A stretch of DNA of 64,000 bases, from the NCBI GenBank assembly GCA_014706295.1, contig JACSVZ010000001.1:80598237-80662236 (forward strand), written 5' to 3'. This stretch comes from Lycocorax pyrrhopterus obiensis (Eukaryota > Chordata > Aves > Passeriformes > Paradisaeidae). The position numbers were made by a program, and so were the translations under genes. The notes beneath the pieces were generated by a model, which worked only from the letters and a program-made list of their open reading frames with translations, did not search any database and was not told the DNA's origin. Below, one piece after another: positions 36,901 through 51,900 of the stretch (position 1 is its first letter; each line of letters begins with the position of its first letter).

Positions 36901-39900
36901 TCCAGGTTTACCCTCAGTTTGTTGCTGCTCCCATGGGATCTCAGAGGGCTGACTCGCCGGCAGAGGACACTCACAACCCGCTGTGCAGCAGAGCGTTCAT
37001 CCTCTTCTGGGAGCAGCTGTCTCCTGGCAGCTCATCTCCAAGGTGCCCCTGGCAGGGGAGTTGTAAGGTTGGCTCACAATATACTAAATAAAACGAAAAA
37101 ACGCCCCAGGGATACTGCTTACTGTAGTAGTGAACTGTGTGTGCAACAGCAGCCTTTGACAGTACTGGAGCTTATGTTTTCTTTAAACTCACATCATCAC
37201 CTGTGACTCTTCAGGTGTATTTTTTACAGACTCCTCTTCCTCTGTACAAGGAGCAGTTTCCCAGATGCTTTTTTAAGGTTTATTTTTGATGTATGTTCCT
37301 TTTTGCTTTCACCAAAGTGTCCTCAGAGACCAGTCTGTGCAATATGATCTGGAATGTGTATTTTTTTCACAAGTTTTTTATTCCTTAATGCAGTACCATG
37401 ATTCACTCGCAGGGTTACTTATGTTCTGATCTTTTCAGGGGATCCAGGGGCTACCATGCTATAGAAAAGCAGGCTCAGCACCTCCTTCATGCATCTGCAT
37501 TGCCTACAGGAGTTCACATCTGGAACAGGTACCTGGGTTTCTCCTCTATGAAAACCAGAGCACTGGGATGGCAAGGCTGGGGAGAGTAAGGGAGAGGAGG
37601 GGGTCGGGGGGCATCATTGTAAGGTTGAGCCAGGGCCGGAACACAAACTTGGAAGCCTTCTTGAATTCAACAGCATTACAAGACACTCTGAAATGAAAGC
37701 ATTTGAAACTGATGCCTATGAACTAGTCTAGTCTGAGAGGCTGTGACTTTATAAATACATTTTCTTGTATTATGTTTGGCAAAGAGTTCCTCCTAAAAAA
37801 TATGAGGCTGGCATCATGAAAAGGTGCTTCAAAGTTTCCCCTCCACTGTAAGTGTGTCCTGTGCCCACAACTGTTTTTTGGTTTGAGTACCTTTCCTCAT
37901 TGCTGCTGATGTTGTAAATCTTTGGTGCCGAGCTCTTATTTGAGGCGTAGTCCCACTCAATTTCCTCTGCAGCAATGTAATAGAGCCTCATGGCTCCATG
38001 CTGCTGCTGGGCTCGGGTGGTGTTGCGGCAGCTGCTGACCTCGTAGAGATGTTTCATCCCACCAACAAAGTGATCAAAAGTCCTGCAAACCACTTTGAAT
38101 GTGCCTGGAAAGAAAAACACATGAGATTTAAGCAATTAAAAAACCTAAAAAGCATCTTGGTGAATTAGGTCGTGTGTACATCTCTGATCTGTCCTCAGAC
38201 AAACCTAATCTATGACGCTGTATGGAAAGTCAAGCAAGGGGTTGTTTACAGAGAATGATAGAATATTCTAGGCTGGAAAAGACCTCCAAGATTATTAAGC
38301 CAGCCATTAATCCAGCACTGCCAAGTCCACCGCTAAACCGTGTCCCTAAATGCCATATCTACAATCTTTTAAACACCTCCAGGGATGGTGACTCCACCAC
38401 TTCCTGGGCAGCCTGTTCCAATGAACTAAACCTCACCAAGGCAAGCTGAGGTTATTCCCTCTTTTCCTGTCACTTGTTACTACTTGGGAGAGGAGACCAA
38501 CACCCAGGTAGTTATAGAGAGTGAGAAGATCCCCTCTGAGCCTCCTTTTCTCCAGGCTTAAAACTCCCTCAGCCACTCCTCACCAGGCTTGTGCTCCAGA
38601 CCCTTCCCCAGCTCCGTTGCCCTTCTCTGGACACGCTCCAGCCCCTCAATGTCCTTCTTGTAGTGAGAGGCCCAAAACTGGATGCAGGATTCAAAGTGTG
38701 GCCTCAGCAGTGCCGAGTACAGGGGGACAATCACTGCCCTGGTCCTGCTGGCCACACTATGGGTGATCCGGGCCAGGGTGCCATTGGCCTTCTTGGCCAC
38801 CTGGGCACATGCTGGATCATGTTCAGCTGCTGTTTACCAGCACCTCTAGGTCGTCTTCTGCTGAGAAGTTTTCCAGACACTCTGCCCCCAGCCTTTGGCA
38901 TTGCATGGGGCTATTGTGAACCAAGTGCAGGACCCAGTAGGACTTGGCCTTGTTTTGCTCCACAGGAAACACTAGCCATCTTTGCTCAAAAATCACAATA
39001 AATTACTTCTAACTATTTGAGTTAGATTAGCTTGGCCGAGGAAACTCTGAAAAGCACTTAGATGTCTGGCAGCAGGAACAAGCTTGCCAGTGAGCCTTCA
39101 TTGCCAGCAAGCCAATGCTGCGGACATGCCCGTGAGGAACACGAGAAGATATAGGAGGAAGCATTCACTGCAAAACCCAATAAAGGCATGGAAAAACAAG
39201 GGGTGTGTTTCAGAGCTGCTGGTTCCTTGTCCCTGAGCACAGAACCACTGTACCAGCCTTCAGTGCAAGAGACTCTCCACTCAGCCCCTGCAGTCTGCCT
39301 GGTGTAATCAGGCTAATGGAGGCCTCTTTGCCATACAGATACAGACCCAGTATACAGGAATGCCTGCTTATAACCATTTGTTTATATGCACAGTTGAGAC
39401 AAACTGCAACTTTCTGACCCTTTGCATTCCCTTCACGAAAGGCCAAGCCACCATGGGTCTTTTTTTTTTTTTTTTGGTAGCTCTGGTGGTCAAAGACAGT
39501 AGTGATTGTGGGAGCATATTTTGGCATGTTCATGGGCAGATTTTAATATTTATACTCTCCTTCTCTCCTTCCCATTTACTCAAGCAGAAACTGACCATGA
39601 TGTTGTCCTGTACAGCTCCACCTGCTAGCACTCTGTGAAGGAGGAAAGCACTTTCACAGCTGCATTGCGTGTGAGTCAGTGATAGAACCAAAATTAGAAG
39701 CATAGCTCTGTCCAGACTAGATCTCAGTCCATTTCCTGTGCTTCAGGGGAAAAAGTGATGAAAATGATAAAATAACATGTAATTTTAAAAAATCACATGC
39801 ATTGGCGATTGTAAAGATCTGGTAATTCATTCAATTTCCCTTATTGCCGGTAGAAGGTTATCCAAAAATTAAAAATCCCTTAGAACAGTTGTTTTGTGTG

Positions 39901-42900
39901 AGTTCTACAGTGCAGTTTCGTGACAGATGGTGGAAATGTTTGGGATTTGCATAAGAAAAGTTTCGGTTGTCTTACAGGCACCTGCAACAGAGGTCTGACC
40001 TGGCACATACACAACTCCAATGTACATTTCTATCAGGTGTATTTCTATCTGGCCAAGGATGGCCCTTGGCACAGCCTCATACAACCCTGATGACTGTTGA
40101 TCTAAACAGAGTCGCGCCAGTGTAAAGCAAAGTAGTGTTGTACTGTGTATTATGAAGCTTATTTGGTGTCTCCAGCAAACAACTCATACTCTCCTAGTTT
40201 GAAGTATTACTCACTGGATTACCCATGAGATTTAAAAGTACCTTTAATGTATAAGCTTCTGAAGAAGCTCCTAAAGACTGACTGTTATTGAAAAGCTTTT
40301 GTTGAAGTCCTAAAATACTTTAAATGATGCTGACTATCCGCCTGGCAGTGAATTTGCTTTTCTAAAAAAGTCTGTTTGGAGAACTATAGAAATTCTGTGA
40401 GCATCCTGTTAACTATCTCTCTGCCTGATGCTCTGCCTGTCCCAAGGTCACTAAAGCCTCTGGTCTTTGGTGCACATGCATATTTGATTCATACACCTTC
40501 CCAGAAAAGCAGCCCAGCCTGAATTCTCAGCTACGCCGGGTCCCCACAGTCTCCATGCTTTCAGGAAACATGCTCCTTGTACAGAGCAGAGTATCTCACT
40601 GACTGTCATTTTGACTGACTGGTATCTGCAAGTGCCACACAACCAAGATCAGTTAATGAACATACCCACACGGTCTGGCTGCATCAGTGCTGTCCCTGAT
40701 AAATGAGGAAACAAGGCCAGCCCGTCCCTCGTCGTCCCTCTCAAGTCAATGGTGTTTCCTTGAAAATGAACCCCGTGCATGTCGTAGTGACTGCCCAGCC
40801 CAATGAGGTGCCAGGAGACCCTGTCGTTCTTGCACATGGTCAGGCCTGGCAGATTGCCATACAAGTAGCCGTTGACAGCTGGAGAAGGAAAAATCTTGGT
40901 TAGCAGCAGGTCCGCAGAAACCCATTAGACAGCCTCCTACCACCTTCCTGGCCAGAGACTCACGACTCAGCAAGTCACTAAAGGGGCATTTTGTGAAGAA
41001 AAGGTAGCATTGGAGGACACCAAATTAACATCTAAGTGCTATTCCTATAAACTCAGAACTTCTATCTCTTCGGTTTTATAGATCAGTAAAATCTTGTAAT
41101 AGCCCTTTGCAGTGATGTAGCACTCCTCCTCCAAGCTTTTCAGTGTGCCTCCCAGACACCAGCCAAGTGTACAAATAAGGTACCTCCTTTCAGCCTGGAA
41201 AATGTATAACTAGATCATAAAGGCTATGGAGAGGGCCATAAAGAGTCTGAGTTACAAATTCAGTTCTGGTGGAGCCTTTTTATGTGATTTTGACCTTTGA
41301 TTTCCACCTTTACTTCCTAAATGTATCTCTGTCTTTTACAAGGGTGTTATGAGGCCAAACTCCCTAATCCTCAAATGTTCTCTGTGACCAATGTATGAAA
41401 GATGCTATAAAAGCACAAAACTTCGGTATGAGATCCATCTCATAGTGGAAGAATAAAATAGATGGGTCCAGAAAGCCCCAGGGTTCTCTAACAATACATA
41501 TCTAAAGCAAAGATAAGGTTATGTGATTTGCTCAAGTCTGTCATCCCAGGGATACCTTGGAGGAGATCCATGCTGAATTCAGATACTTGCATCCGGAAAT
41601 GATGTTTTAAAATATTTTTGGCCATTCCCCCAGTTTTTGCCTCTTCTCTTCCAGAGGTGGTCACTGCCCAAATGGGAGATGGTAGAGCAGAGCAGGTGGA
41701 CTTTACTGCCTAAGTCAGTGCCAAGACCAGCAGTGAAATTTAAACCACTAGTGAACATTGGCTTCTTCTGCAGCTGATGCCTGTCTCTGGCATTGTGCCT
41801 TTTTATAGAACTGTTGTATCTAAACCCAATGCTCTGTTCCCTTTCTCCAGGTGTAGTTAGTAGGTGGATGCATCTGTTGCTATTGTGACTGGGGTTTCAA
41901 AGTGCACTCCAAGGGCATCAGGAGCTGGCCATAATCTGACTGACAGCTTTCCAGCTCACTCTCCAGTTCAGTGTGGTGAGCTGTGAATGATGATAAAACC
42001 TGCCAACTCATCTTCCTAATATGACTGAAGAAAAGGTATCATTAGGAGATATTAGGTATTTCATACCATGCATTTTGTTGGATTCCATGAAATCAGCATC
42101 ATTTTCATCTACTTTTGAAGGGTCTCCAGTGAATGCTTCAATATTCTTGTTCAGATACCAGCTGTCATTCTCATCAAAGATTGAAAAGAGGAGGTAAAAT
42201 TCTCTGTCTATTCCTTTCTGTAGACAAGAAGGAGGACAAGACATAAAAAAAATCTAGTCAATAAAAATGAATGGGTTTTTACAACAAAGCTTTCTTTTCC
42301 CTGAAGCCACCTTCTTACTAAGTCTGCATAGAGATAAGCACCTTTTCATCAGCCAGAAGGATAAATAAAGTGTCCATTGCCTGGTGTGAAAAGACTTATT
42401 CATTGCATGGAAAAGACAGAAAAGCTAGGGAAGAGCCAGGATATTAGGAAAGTATGATTTAGTCTTCTTAATCACCCCTTTAGCTCCGCTTTTACCCTGA
42501 GGAGTGACATTTGTTTAATCTCTGTAAACTGAGCCTGGAAACTGGGCAAATTGCCCATTTGGGAACCCCCAGTGCACCACCCTGCTGTTAGGGACAAGCA
42601 GATATTCACGTTGGGCACCTGTGTGCCGTCGTGATTCAGAGTGTTCTTCCGACAGACCAGCAAAGGTCCCACGAGGCCAGAGTTGGTGTCCTTGACAGCA
42701 TCGGTGGCTGAATAGTACAGGTAGGTCAGGCACGGGGGGTCACTCTCTGTTGGACCTCCATTTTCAGGCACCCTCCATTTGTACGTGAAGGTTTCACCTG
42801 GCTTAACGTGGGCTCCTGGCTTCAGGTAGCCTGTAGAGAGAAAGTTGAGATGCACCAAGATTACAGGAAGGCTTTGTCTTCCTGACTACAAGAGTTGGAT

Positions 42901-45900
42901 GGAAGTCAGGCACAGCTGCTGATTTCTGTGGAGAAGCTCCCCCTTGCCACCACAGCACCATCCCATAGTCTGGGCAGTTATGCCACGGGGACATCTCACC
43001 CGAGTCCCTTGCCATGGGGACAACCAAGCCCACTCCCCGCAGAACAAGTTCAGCCGCTCCACTCAGACACCTTCCGACGCCACGTTGGATTATCTGGGTT
43101 CAATCAGGTAAGAGATGCAGAGCTCATCCTGGTGCTTAACTGGCTTCCTCTAATGTTTGTAGCTTACCTGCCCTATCACGGAATTTATCTGTGGCACAAA
43201 CTCAGACTCTGCTTTTCATTAAGCACCAACAAATCAATTACATTAGTGAATGGAGCTGGAACTGTGGCTCTTTAGAAATCCAGAACAAATCTGATCCTGG
43301 TAATTGTTTCTTTTTGATTTTGTAGCAATGCACAGGAGCCTCTGTCAGCATCTCCAGAGACTGGATGGTACTGCTCTTTGTTGGAGGCTACTTTTAAAGG
43401 ATTTGGGCCATTGTCTGCTGTCATGCAAAGGGTGGATTTAGATTTTGTTTAACACTTAAGCATCCATTGTCTAGATTTTCTCAGCACAGTCAGTCTCTAA
43501 TACTCCAAGAAAATCTTCTTAGAAACTTAGACACAAGTGAAAATAGCAATATTACATCTGAACACAGCAATTTGCTGCAAACTGCAATACAAAGCAGAGT
43601 ATGGCTTCTGCAGTATCTGATACTACTGGACTCATCCTGCAACAGTGCTCAGTAACGAAAACATTGATTTGGAGTCAAAAACCCTCTGTGACTGGCAAGT
43701 GTCAAATGCAATATGCAAGTTATTACTGTATGCAAGTGCAGCCAAAACTTATGTATTTCCTGAGAGCACAACTGGAAAAAACATATGTCTGCAGACATCT
43801 CTAGATGCAGGTATGTTTATTTACAGTATTTTCACATGAGTAAGCTGCACTCAGACAATGCACAACCTCTGAAAAATTATTTACCCTCAACGTAAACCTG
43901 CAGCCTCTTAATGTATACCTACAGGATTCCTATAAGTATACAGTTGTAGATAGATGTAATGGAATTCCAAGACACAAGAGTTAAAAGGAGAGAAGAAGGG
44001 GCAGAAAGATTATTGATGAATCTGGAGTCAGGTTCCTCTCCAAAGACCCAGAGGTGTGCCAGCTGACATGGCTGCTGAACTGTAGGTTTTAGGTTGATTT
44101 TGCTGCACAACAAAGTATGCAGTGCTGAAGGGCACTATTACCAAGGAGTGTTAAATGAAAGCACAACAGCTCTGCAAGCAGAGGGAAGCTGCACTTCCAT
44201 TGGAGAACTATCTCTGACATGGGTGGCATTAGGATCTGTGCAGATAACTTCAAGGCTGAACTCAAGCCAGTTGTTTTTTTCATGTTTTGCCTCCTGGCGA
44301 ATTTGTTGAGTTACAAAGTCAGCAACAAGAGACAACAATTTAATAAAGCCTTTTGCATTGATTTTATTGTATGATGAGTTTTACATGTTGACCTAATTCT
44401 CTCTCAGCACAATCTTCAAAAGAGGGATTATGTCCCATGAGTTTCTTTTGATGTGTTGTAGTGGAAACAAAGCAATTTAGGCAACAAGAATACTACATTT
44501 ATTTTCAGTGCTGAAAATGCAGCAAAAACTTTTTTGCAGACCACAGCATTATCTCTGTAGGTGCTATGAATGGGATTCGTCTCACCTTAATTGAGCCATC
44601 CCAAGCTTAGTCCCTAACCCAAACTCTAGACTTCTGTTGTTGGTGGAGAGAGAATCACATCTCCAGAAAGTCTCCTTGTCACTGACTGTAAAAGGTGCCT
44701 ACCAATTAAACATGAAATTTAACATTCAATAATTAAATTTTGGTGAAAGGACCCTGTTCTTGCACAAAATGAGAGGAAGAATTTCATAAATGCTCCATTT
44801 CATCATTTGTGTATTTATAAGAATTAATAAGGATTATCACTGCTTCATGTTCCAGGGCAATCAGATAAAAGCTGCCTTTGATACTGGCTATCCTGACAGT
44901 GAAGCAAGGGCAATGCCCAGCCTGGATTAGAGAATTGGGAGTGAAACAGTTGGGACCATGTGGATAGCTATAGCCAAAGACTCAGCAGGGCCATCATGCC
45001 AGATCCTAAGATTCATAATTCTGGAGCATGTCCAGAGGAGATCCACTGGTTGCCATGGAGCAATATTAGATTAGAATGAATAGAAATTGGATTGTGCTTC
45101 TGACTTTTGTTCAACATGGACCTGATCTAGTTTTAGACATCTTGTCTGGCACATATCCAAGGAGAAGAACCATCACATTTGCAGACCGTGGAGTCCCATG
45201 AATTGTGACATGAAGGGTAGATACAACTAATCAAATTATCCCTTTTGTGCCTTAGCACCCAAAAAAGGGCAAACCTGCAGAGCTCAGTAGCAGATTTTTG
45301 GACTCAAGTATTCTGGGTGTGACGATGCAGTAGTGCAGCCAAAACTTACCATCTAAGTAGGGAGCACCTTCTGACATCTTGCTGAAGCTTACACCATGGG
45401 CCATAATGCTATAACTTCTTCTGGCTTTGTTGGCAAAAGTAACCAGCACCGTATCTCCCACTTCAGCTTTTATAACAGGGCCTTAAAAAACAGAGTGAGG
45501 TAGGGTATTAGGAGGACTACTCTCCAGCATCCTTCCACCAAAAGAAGACAGAGCTGTGTGCATTAGATTCCCCTCTCAGTCCAGCTGGTTCTACATTCAA
45601 ACCTGATGTAATGACAGGAGGGGAAAATATTCACGGTACCAAGTATTCCCAGGTGCTTCATGTCCTCTGACCAAGTCTTCTTACTGAACGTTGCATCAGT
45701 ATATCCCACATAGCGAACTTTCCAGTATTGCCCTCCTATTCTGTCAGTCCCTTGTGTGAAATATGTTGCAGATTCACTGTGGAATTAGGAAATCAGACTG
45801 GTTAAATAATTGAAGGTTCACGCAGAACCCTTCATTTCAGATAAAGTTATTACTCCAGACACAGGAGAAATGACCCCCCACGTTACTAATCTGCGTACAC

Positions 45901-48900
45901 TTTTCTAGCACACGAAGAAAGATATTACTGGTTTGAATTAGTTAACAAATGGGCATTCATTGTGCATTAGACTTCTATGTTTAAACCTGATTTACTTAGG
46001 GAGACATCTGTATCAACTTACCTCAGGGCAAGAACTGTACACAGTGTGTCTCTAATCCTTGTTGGCTTTTCTCGGAGACACTATAGTGCAATTTGTCTCC
46101 ATCAGTAATAACAGGGGGGGAAATTCTGCCACTGTGGCACCTCTGAACTGAACTGATTGTAAGTGTGAAAGTTGCCTGAAGAGTCTCGATGAAGGGTCAT
46201 TGACTGTATTGAACTTGGCATGCCTCACTTTCCCCATGGATTTAATGGAGTAAGATAAGTGCTTCCAGAAGGCACCTTGAAGCATCGCAGTTATGCATCT
46301 AGCTTCCTGACAAGGCTGTTTAAATCCATTCCTCCCTGCCCCTTTCAATTAAAATTAATGACAGTGCAGGACCTAGCCCTAGTGAATCACTGGGGCAGTG
46401 TCACACGGACTCCTGAAATTAAAGCACAACAGGAGTTGACAAGAAACCTCACCTGCCAGTGGCGTTCAAACCCTGCCCAGTGAATTTATCATAACCGTCA
46501 GGTCCGTAATTCCAGAGCACTTCTTCAGCAGCGATGTAATATCTTCTCTTGTGACTGATTGGTGAAGAGTGAGACAGGTTTTTTTGGCAGATCTGAACAT
46601 CATATAGTGCCTCCATGCCACCTGGGAGGAGAAAGAGTCTGGAGACAGTCCCTGACCAGCTGCAGAGTCAGCAATCTTATGGATACAAATGCACATTCAA
46701 AATTCTCTGGGAGCTACATGGATTGGAAACAATTACTACAGTAAATTTCTATTTCAAAAGACATTCTCTGCCTACAATGGGCCAGATACCAACACCCGTC
46801 CTTTGCAAGGTGGTACTTTATGCAACAGGTGAAACCCACTGACATCAATGACACTCTTTAGTGGACTTACTCAATTTCTTAATCTGCATAAGGATGGTAG
46901 AATGATTTTGGAGGTCAGAGTGCCTCCAGAAATCTGCGAAATGACATCATCTCCCCCTGACTTCATTAAAATACGGACTGGTTATTTCTGCTGAAGGTAT
47001 TTGTTGCTTGCCAGAATTGAGTCTGTTTTGCCTGATGCAGATCCCACTGAAATCAGTATGTAAGAATTCTCCCAACTCATCTCTGCTTTGATAATTATAC
47101 ATTGCCTGCTGCCATGACACCTAGTTTATGATACATGCTTTTGGGGTCTTGCACCACACAAGTATCACAACATCACCATCAAATTCCTCCACATAATGGT
47201 TTCTGAAAACACTGCCAAGTTTTGCCTGATTTCCATAAAGCAAAAAGCTATTAAGTGTTCAGCTGGCATGACTTTTTTTTAATGTGTAAGTACTTATCTA
47301 CAACAAAAATTGGTGATGAAAGCTCATCTCACTGCTCATCAAAATCTCGGGTTTACCTAGGAAGCATGGGGACAGTGCTGGGTCTAGCAAGTCTTCCTCA
47401 CATGGCCAAGTCATTCATACTAGCTGAAGATTTGGCCCAACACATATAATTTCTGCTGGTGACTAAATTCATATTCATGATGTTTATCTGGTGAAACAGT
47501 CACAAATTGTCCCAAAGTCACAAAAGAAGTGTCAAATCCTGCTTTCCCTGCAAACATCTCCCAGTTTTCTCTTCCAAACACAGCAGAGGCTGATGAGGGA
47601 GGTCTATAGCAACGTACCTCGTAAGTGCTCATTAACCTGGCACGTTATCAGCCACCTCCCGGGGCTCCCAGGAGTCATCTCCGCCGTGATGAATGTCGCT
47701 GGGAAGAGACCGACGACATCTGCTCTCTGGTCTCTGCTAGTGAACGTGTGGCCGTAGAAATAAGCAGCATGGATATCTATCTCGCTTCCCATGCCAAACA
47801 AGTGCCAGGACATGGACGTGTCAGCACACATCTCCAAGCCGGGGAGATTGCCATATATATAACCGTTAATAGCTGAAAACAAAAGCATGAGACTTTATGA
47901 GAGGCGAAAGAAAAGTGCCTCTGATCCCATTTCTAAGGATGATCCTTTCCTGGCCCAGAAAAGAAACTACCTGAATGTTCACACTGAATAAGGCCCTCAC
48001 AGGCTCTTTGATGAAGAGCAGCATTTTGAACATACATCTTACTGCTCTGGATGATCAAATGCCCCAAATTCTCTGTCTGTGTCTGTGAAAAACTTCCTGA
48101 GTAATATCAAGGTGTTGCAAAGGCCAAGTCATCACCAAAAAGGCCTGATAATGAAGTTAACTTGTTCTGCAGCTATTTAGCAAGGCTGAAATCTATTTCC
48201 TCTTATTCTAAGTCATAAATATACCATTATATGCCAGGCTCAAGCAATTTAGATTTGAAAATTATATCAGCCAAATCAATGTAGTCAGCTCTGTCTTCCT
48301 CAGCTTCCACATCTGATAATGTATCAGGATGCTAGGAGAATGAGACTCATATGTTGCACAATATTTTATTTCCTAGGCTCCCTGGAACAAGTAAAATATA
48401 CAGAAATATCTGGAATTAACTTCTTATACCAAATGTCCAAAGAACACAAAGTACCATTGGCCAATATACCTCTGAAGGGCAGGAGTGGTTGTACCAGCCA
48501 GCCCACCATCCACAAGCCCTTCAAGAATTCTTTCAGGACACACATCTCAAAGTGCTCTGCAGCTTTCTTTGCTCTTCTTGGAACTGGACAAAAAATGGCT
48601 TAAATTTGTTGCCTAAGATAAAATGCTAAACAAATGTCAGAGCTGGGCATGAAAGCCAAATCTCCTTTCTGCAAACCAGTGTGGCATGCTGTATTTAGGG
48701 AGAGGTTTTTATCAACACAGTACTTCAACATTCTGACCCATTCCTTGCTGACACAGATAAAGGGGAGACATCACAGGGGACAGAAAGTCCGACTGAAGGG
48801 AAAAGAGCCTGGTCACTGCTGTAGGTCACCATTTACTCAAAAGTCCTTCTCACCATGCATTCGGTTGCTGGTCTGGAAACCTTCATCCTCTTTGTCAACT

Positions 48901-51900
48901 GTGTCTGGTTCTAAGCAGAAGGTATTTATATTCTCATCGAGGTACCAGCTGATGTTTTCATCTACAATGCTAAACATCAGGGCAAAAGCATTAGCAGCAC
49001 CAGTCCCTTCTATTGTGGTCTCATCTGCAGTTCCTAAATTGCAAACGAAAAGGAAAGTGATAAAAAAAGCCTTGGAGAGGATTGAATTTAAAAATTACAA
49101 CAACCATGGAGCACTTGAGGAAATACAGTTCTTTGCCCACAGCCTGCAGGGCAGGATGAATTTCACCTAATTTTCTATGGCATTTTGACCTCCCTCCAAC
49201 TCATCCAACAGATGAGTGCCTCCAGAGGGTAGTTCATCTAAGTCAAGCTGATTGTTTTTGGTATCTCTTTGATCTGATATGAGCACAAGTACCTGCCAGT
49301 ATCTGTTTCCCCCCTCTTTGGCCCATTGCGCCCACCTCTGTCCCTTAGTCAGTGTTAGCATCTGTGTTCTGGCACAGTGAGCCAGGTCATGAGCTGGATC
49401 TATCCAGAAACCAGTGACTCATGGTTTTTTGACAAGGAATTAAGGAGGGGTGAGAGGTAACCTGCATTTCTGTGTCACTGAAGCAAATGCTGAACCATAA
49501 CCCCAGTGTGGCCCTCTAAATGTGGCTCACCCTCCACAGACTGACAAGGAATCCATGAGAGTTATCTAGGACTAGATATGTAAATTTAAAAAGGCTGAAG
49601 ACAGGATGAACAGAATCTATTCCAGCTAAGTTCAATATCATTACCCTAGTGTCTATTTGGGCAGCAACCTGAGACTATAGGACTGGTGATACTGAGTAGT
49701 CTGTTATTATCCACTGGCAGGTGTAGACTTCATCCAATTGTCCAGTCTATCTCTGATCCCATGAAAACCTTTGCTTCTTCTGCCTTCTACGGGAGGGAGC
49801 TCAGACCCTTGCTGTCAGTCCCGTGTCCACCACCACTGGCTGGAGGACTAGAGAAGTAACATCATGTAGATATCTGCCTTCATGAATTCAAGGCCAAACA
49901 TGCAGATAACCTGGCCTTTCAGGCTGGGATTGCCTGGACTATGCTATCTCCCAGCTTCATGTGTTGTTGCATAGTTATCAGCTCAGTGTCACGTATTCAG
50001 TTCTGCAGATTCCAAAGGCTCTCAAGGAGAATGTAAGTCTGAGACATTTTAATTGTGTGAGATAAGCTGGAAATCAGGCCTGTCCTTTCCACATTGAAGT
50101 CATTCTCTTCTTCATATGTAGAACCTGCTTCACTTAGAAGTACTTTATATAAAATCAGAGCTGATTTTGTACTCTGGAAGTTACTGAAAAGAGGTGGCAG
50201 AGTTACATGAGCCCAGGGGAAGAGGTGGTAATGACTCAGCTGATAAAGAGGAGAGGGCTGGTTCATGATGGCTCCAGCACCACATTAGCAGGCTATAAAG
50301 TATACAGGACAGGCTGTTCAGTGCACATCCCCATATGGTTGTGAGATATAACTTGTAAACAAAATTAAACACATACTCTGTATGTGAAAAAAATTACAAA
50401 CATTGGGCTTTCAAATATGCAAACACTAGTGCCAAAGTCAACCACCCAGCTCTAATTTCATTTCCTGAGCAACGAGTCCTTTGTTCATCCTGAAACTTCC
50501 CCAGTTTGGGAACGTATTATTTTTGGTCTCGGCCACGACGGGGTGGTCACAGAGCATGCTGCAGCCCCTCCACCAGCCGAGGTAAATCTATCTTGAAGCC
50601 AAAGGGGAGCAGGAAGGGGGTTGTCCCAGAGCTACAATACCTACCCTGGGATGCTCCTGGAATGGCCCATCTATTCCTTGCCCCTTTTTATGGGCTATGT
50701 AGGGATAGACTCTAGACCATCATGTTTATACCTGTAAGCAAAAATGACTGTTAAGATGCCAAGCTTGGCAGAGGGGCTTGCTCAGTGTTTCTAGCTCAGT
50801 ACCTTTTTTACACACCAGCAGAGGCCCAATTAAACCAGATGCAATATCTCTTGGTGTGTCAATGTGAGAATGGTAAATCCAAGTCAAGCAGTTTGAGTCT
50901 GCCAAAGTTGGGGAATAATCTTTCCTTACTGGCCATGTGTATGTGTAATTTCCACCAGGAACAACAAAGTCGTCCTCTTTGCTTTTACCGCCAGTTCCAT
51001 CAGGGTAAAGTGCTCCTAATACATAAAAAGGAAAAAGGAAGATTTTAGCCATCTGTTAGTTGTTTTTGCTAAATAAATGTGCAATTTATTCTATTTTAAT
51101 GTGTATTTATAAAGTAGTAACAGCACTCACAAATACAGAATCACTGAGAAATTATGAAAAAATTCAGAATTTCTGTCAATCTCACCACAAATGTATTGGG
51201 AGTTAAAATCCATTTTTTATTGGTAGACAAAGCTTTAAAAATGCATTAACAGGCTCTGTTTTTTCCTAGTCTCTTTACTCTTATCAGTCATCTAGAATTT
51301 TGTCATCTAAGAGTGTGTATTTTTTCACAGAAGACTGATGAGAGTACTGACTGTAGGCACATCCAAACAATCCTCCAAGAAAAATACACTTGCATAGGTC
51401 TGGGACTCTGAAAATTAGATCATATCTGCTACAGGCCAAAAGAGAGGAAAACATTTAGTTGCAAGAACTCCATCTATTCAAATAGAGGTAGAAGGAAGGA
51501 GGGAAGATGTTTTGATGACTTGTGATTCAGAAAAATAATTCCGGCAAATAGACCCATCTAACCTGTTTCAGTACTGGATTTATCCCAGGTGTCGAAAGTT
51601 CGTGGCAAAAAGTGTTGAGATGAGGCTGTTCCTGGTTTTAGTCATCAGCTGCAATTACTGATGGGTTTATGAGAGGGTGATCTACAGTCCTCTGATGTCA
51701 ATGTCAATAACAATAAACATTTGGACAGACTTGTAGCCATGATATTAGTTACTCCAGGGGAAAAAGAGAGGAAAAGACAAACCAGCTTTTACCTTCAGAG
51801 TCCTTGTCATAGAAGACCCCATGTGGATGCACAGAGTATGGGCGGGAAGCAAAGTTTTTTAGATGGATGATAAAGACATCCTCTTCTTCTGCCTTCAGGA

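Larger units (their letters stand above)
38105..40665 (-). other. HEPHL1 intron 11
   Basis: This 2561-bp intron contains the longest CR1 copy of the window (38253-38965) and a T16 run at 39460-39475. Confidence 0.8.

Noticed and set aside
38558..38800. Stand-alone gene for a reverse-transcriptase-like protein
   Set aside because: It is the decayed C-terminal part of CR1 ORF2 inside a truncated repeat.
48634..49170. Plus-strand open frame of 178 codons
   Set aside because: It is the antisense shadow of HEPHL1 exon 4 and flanking intron.
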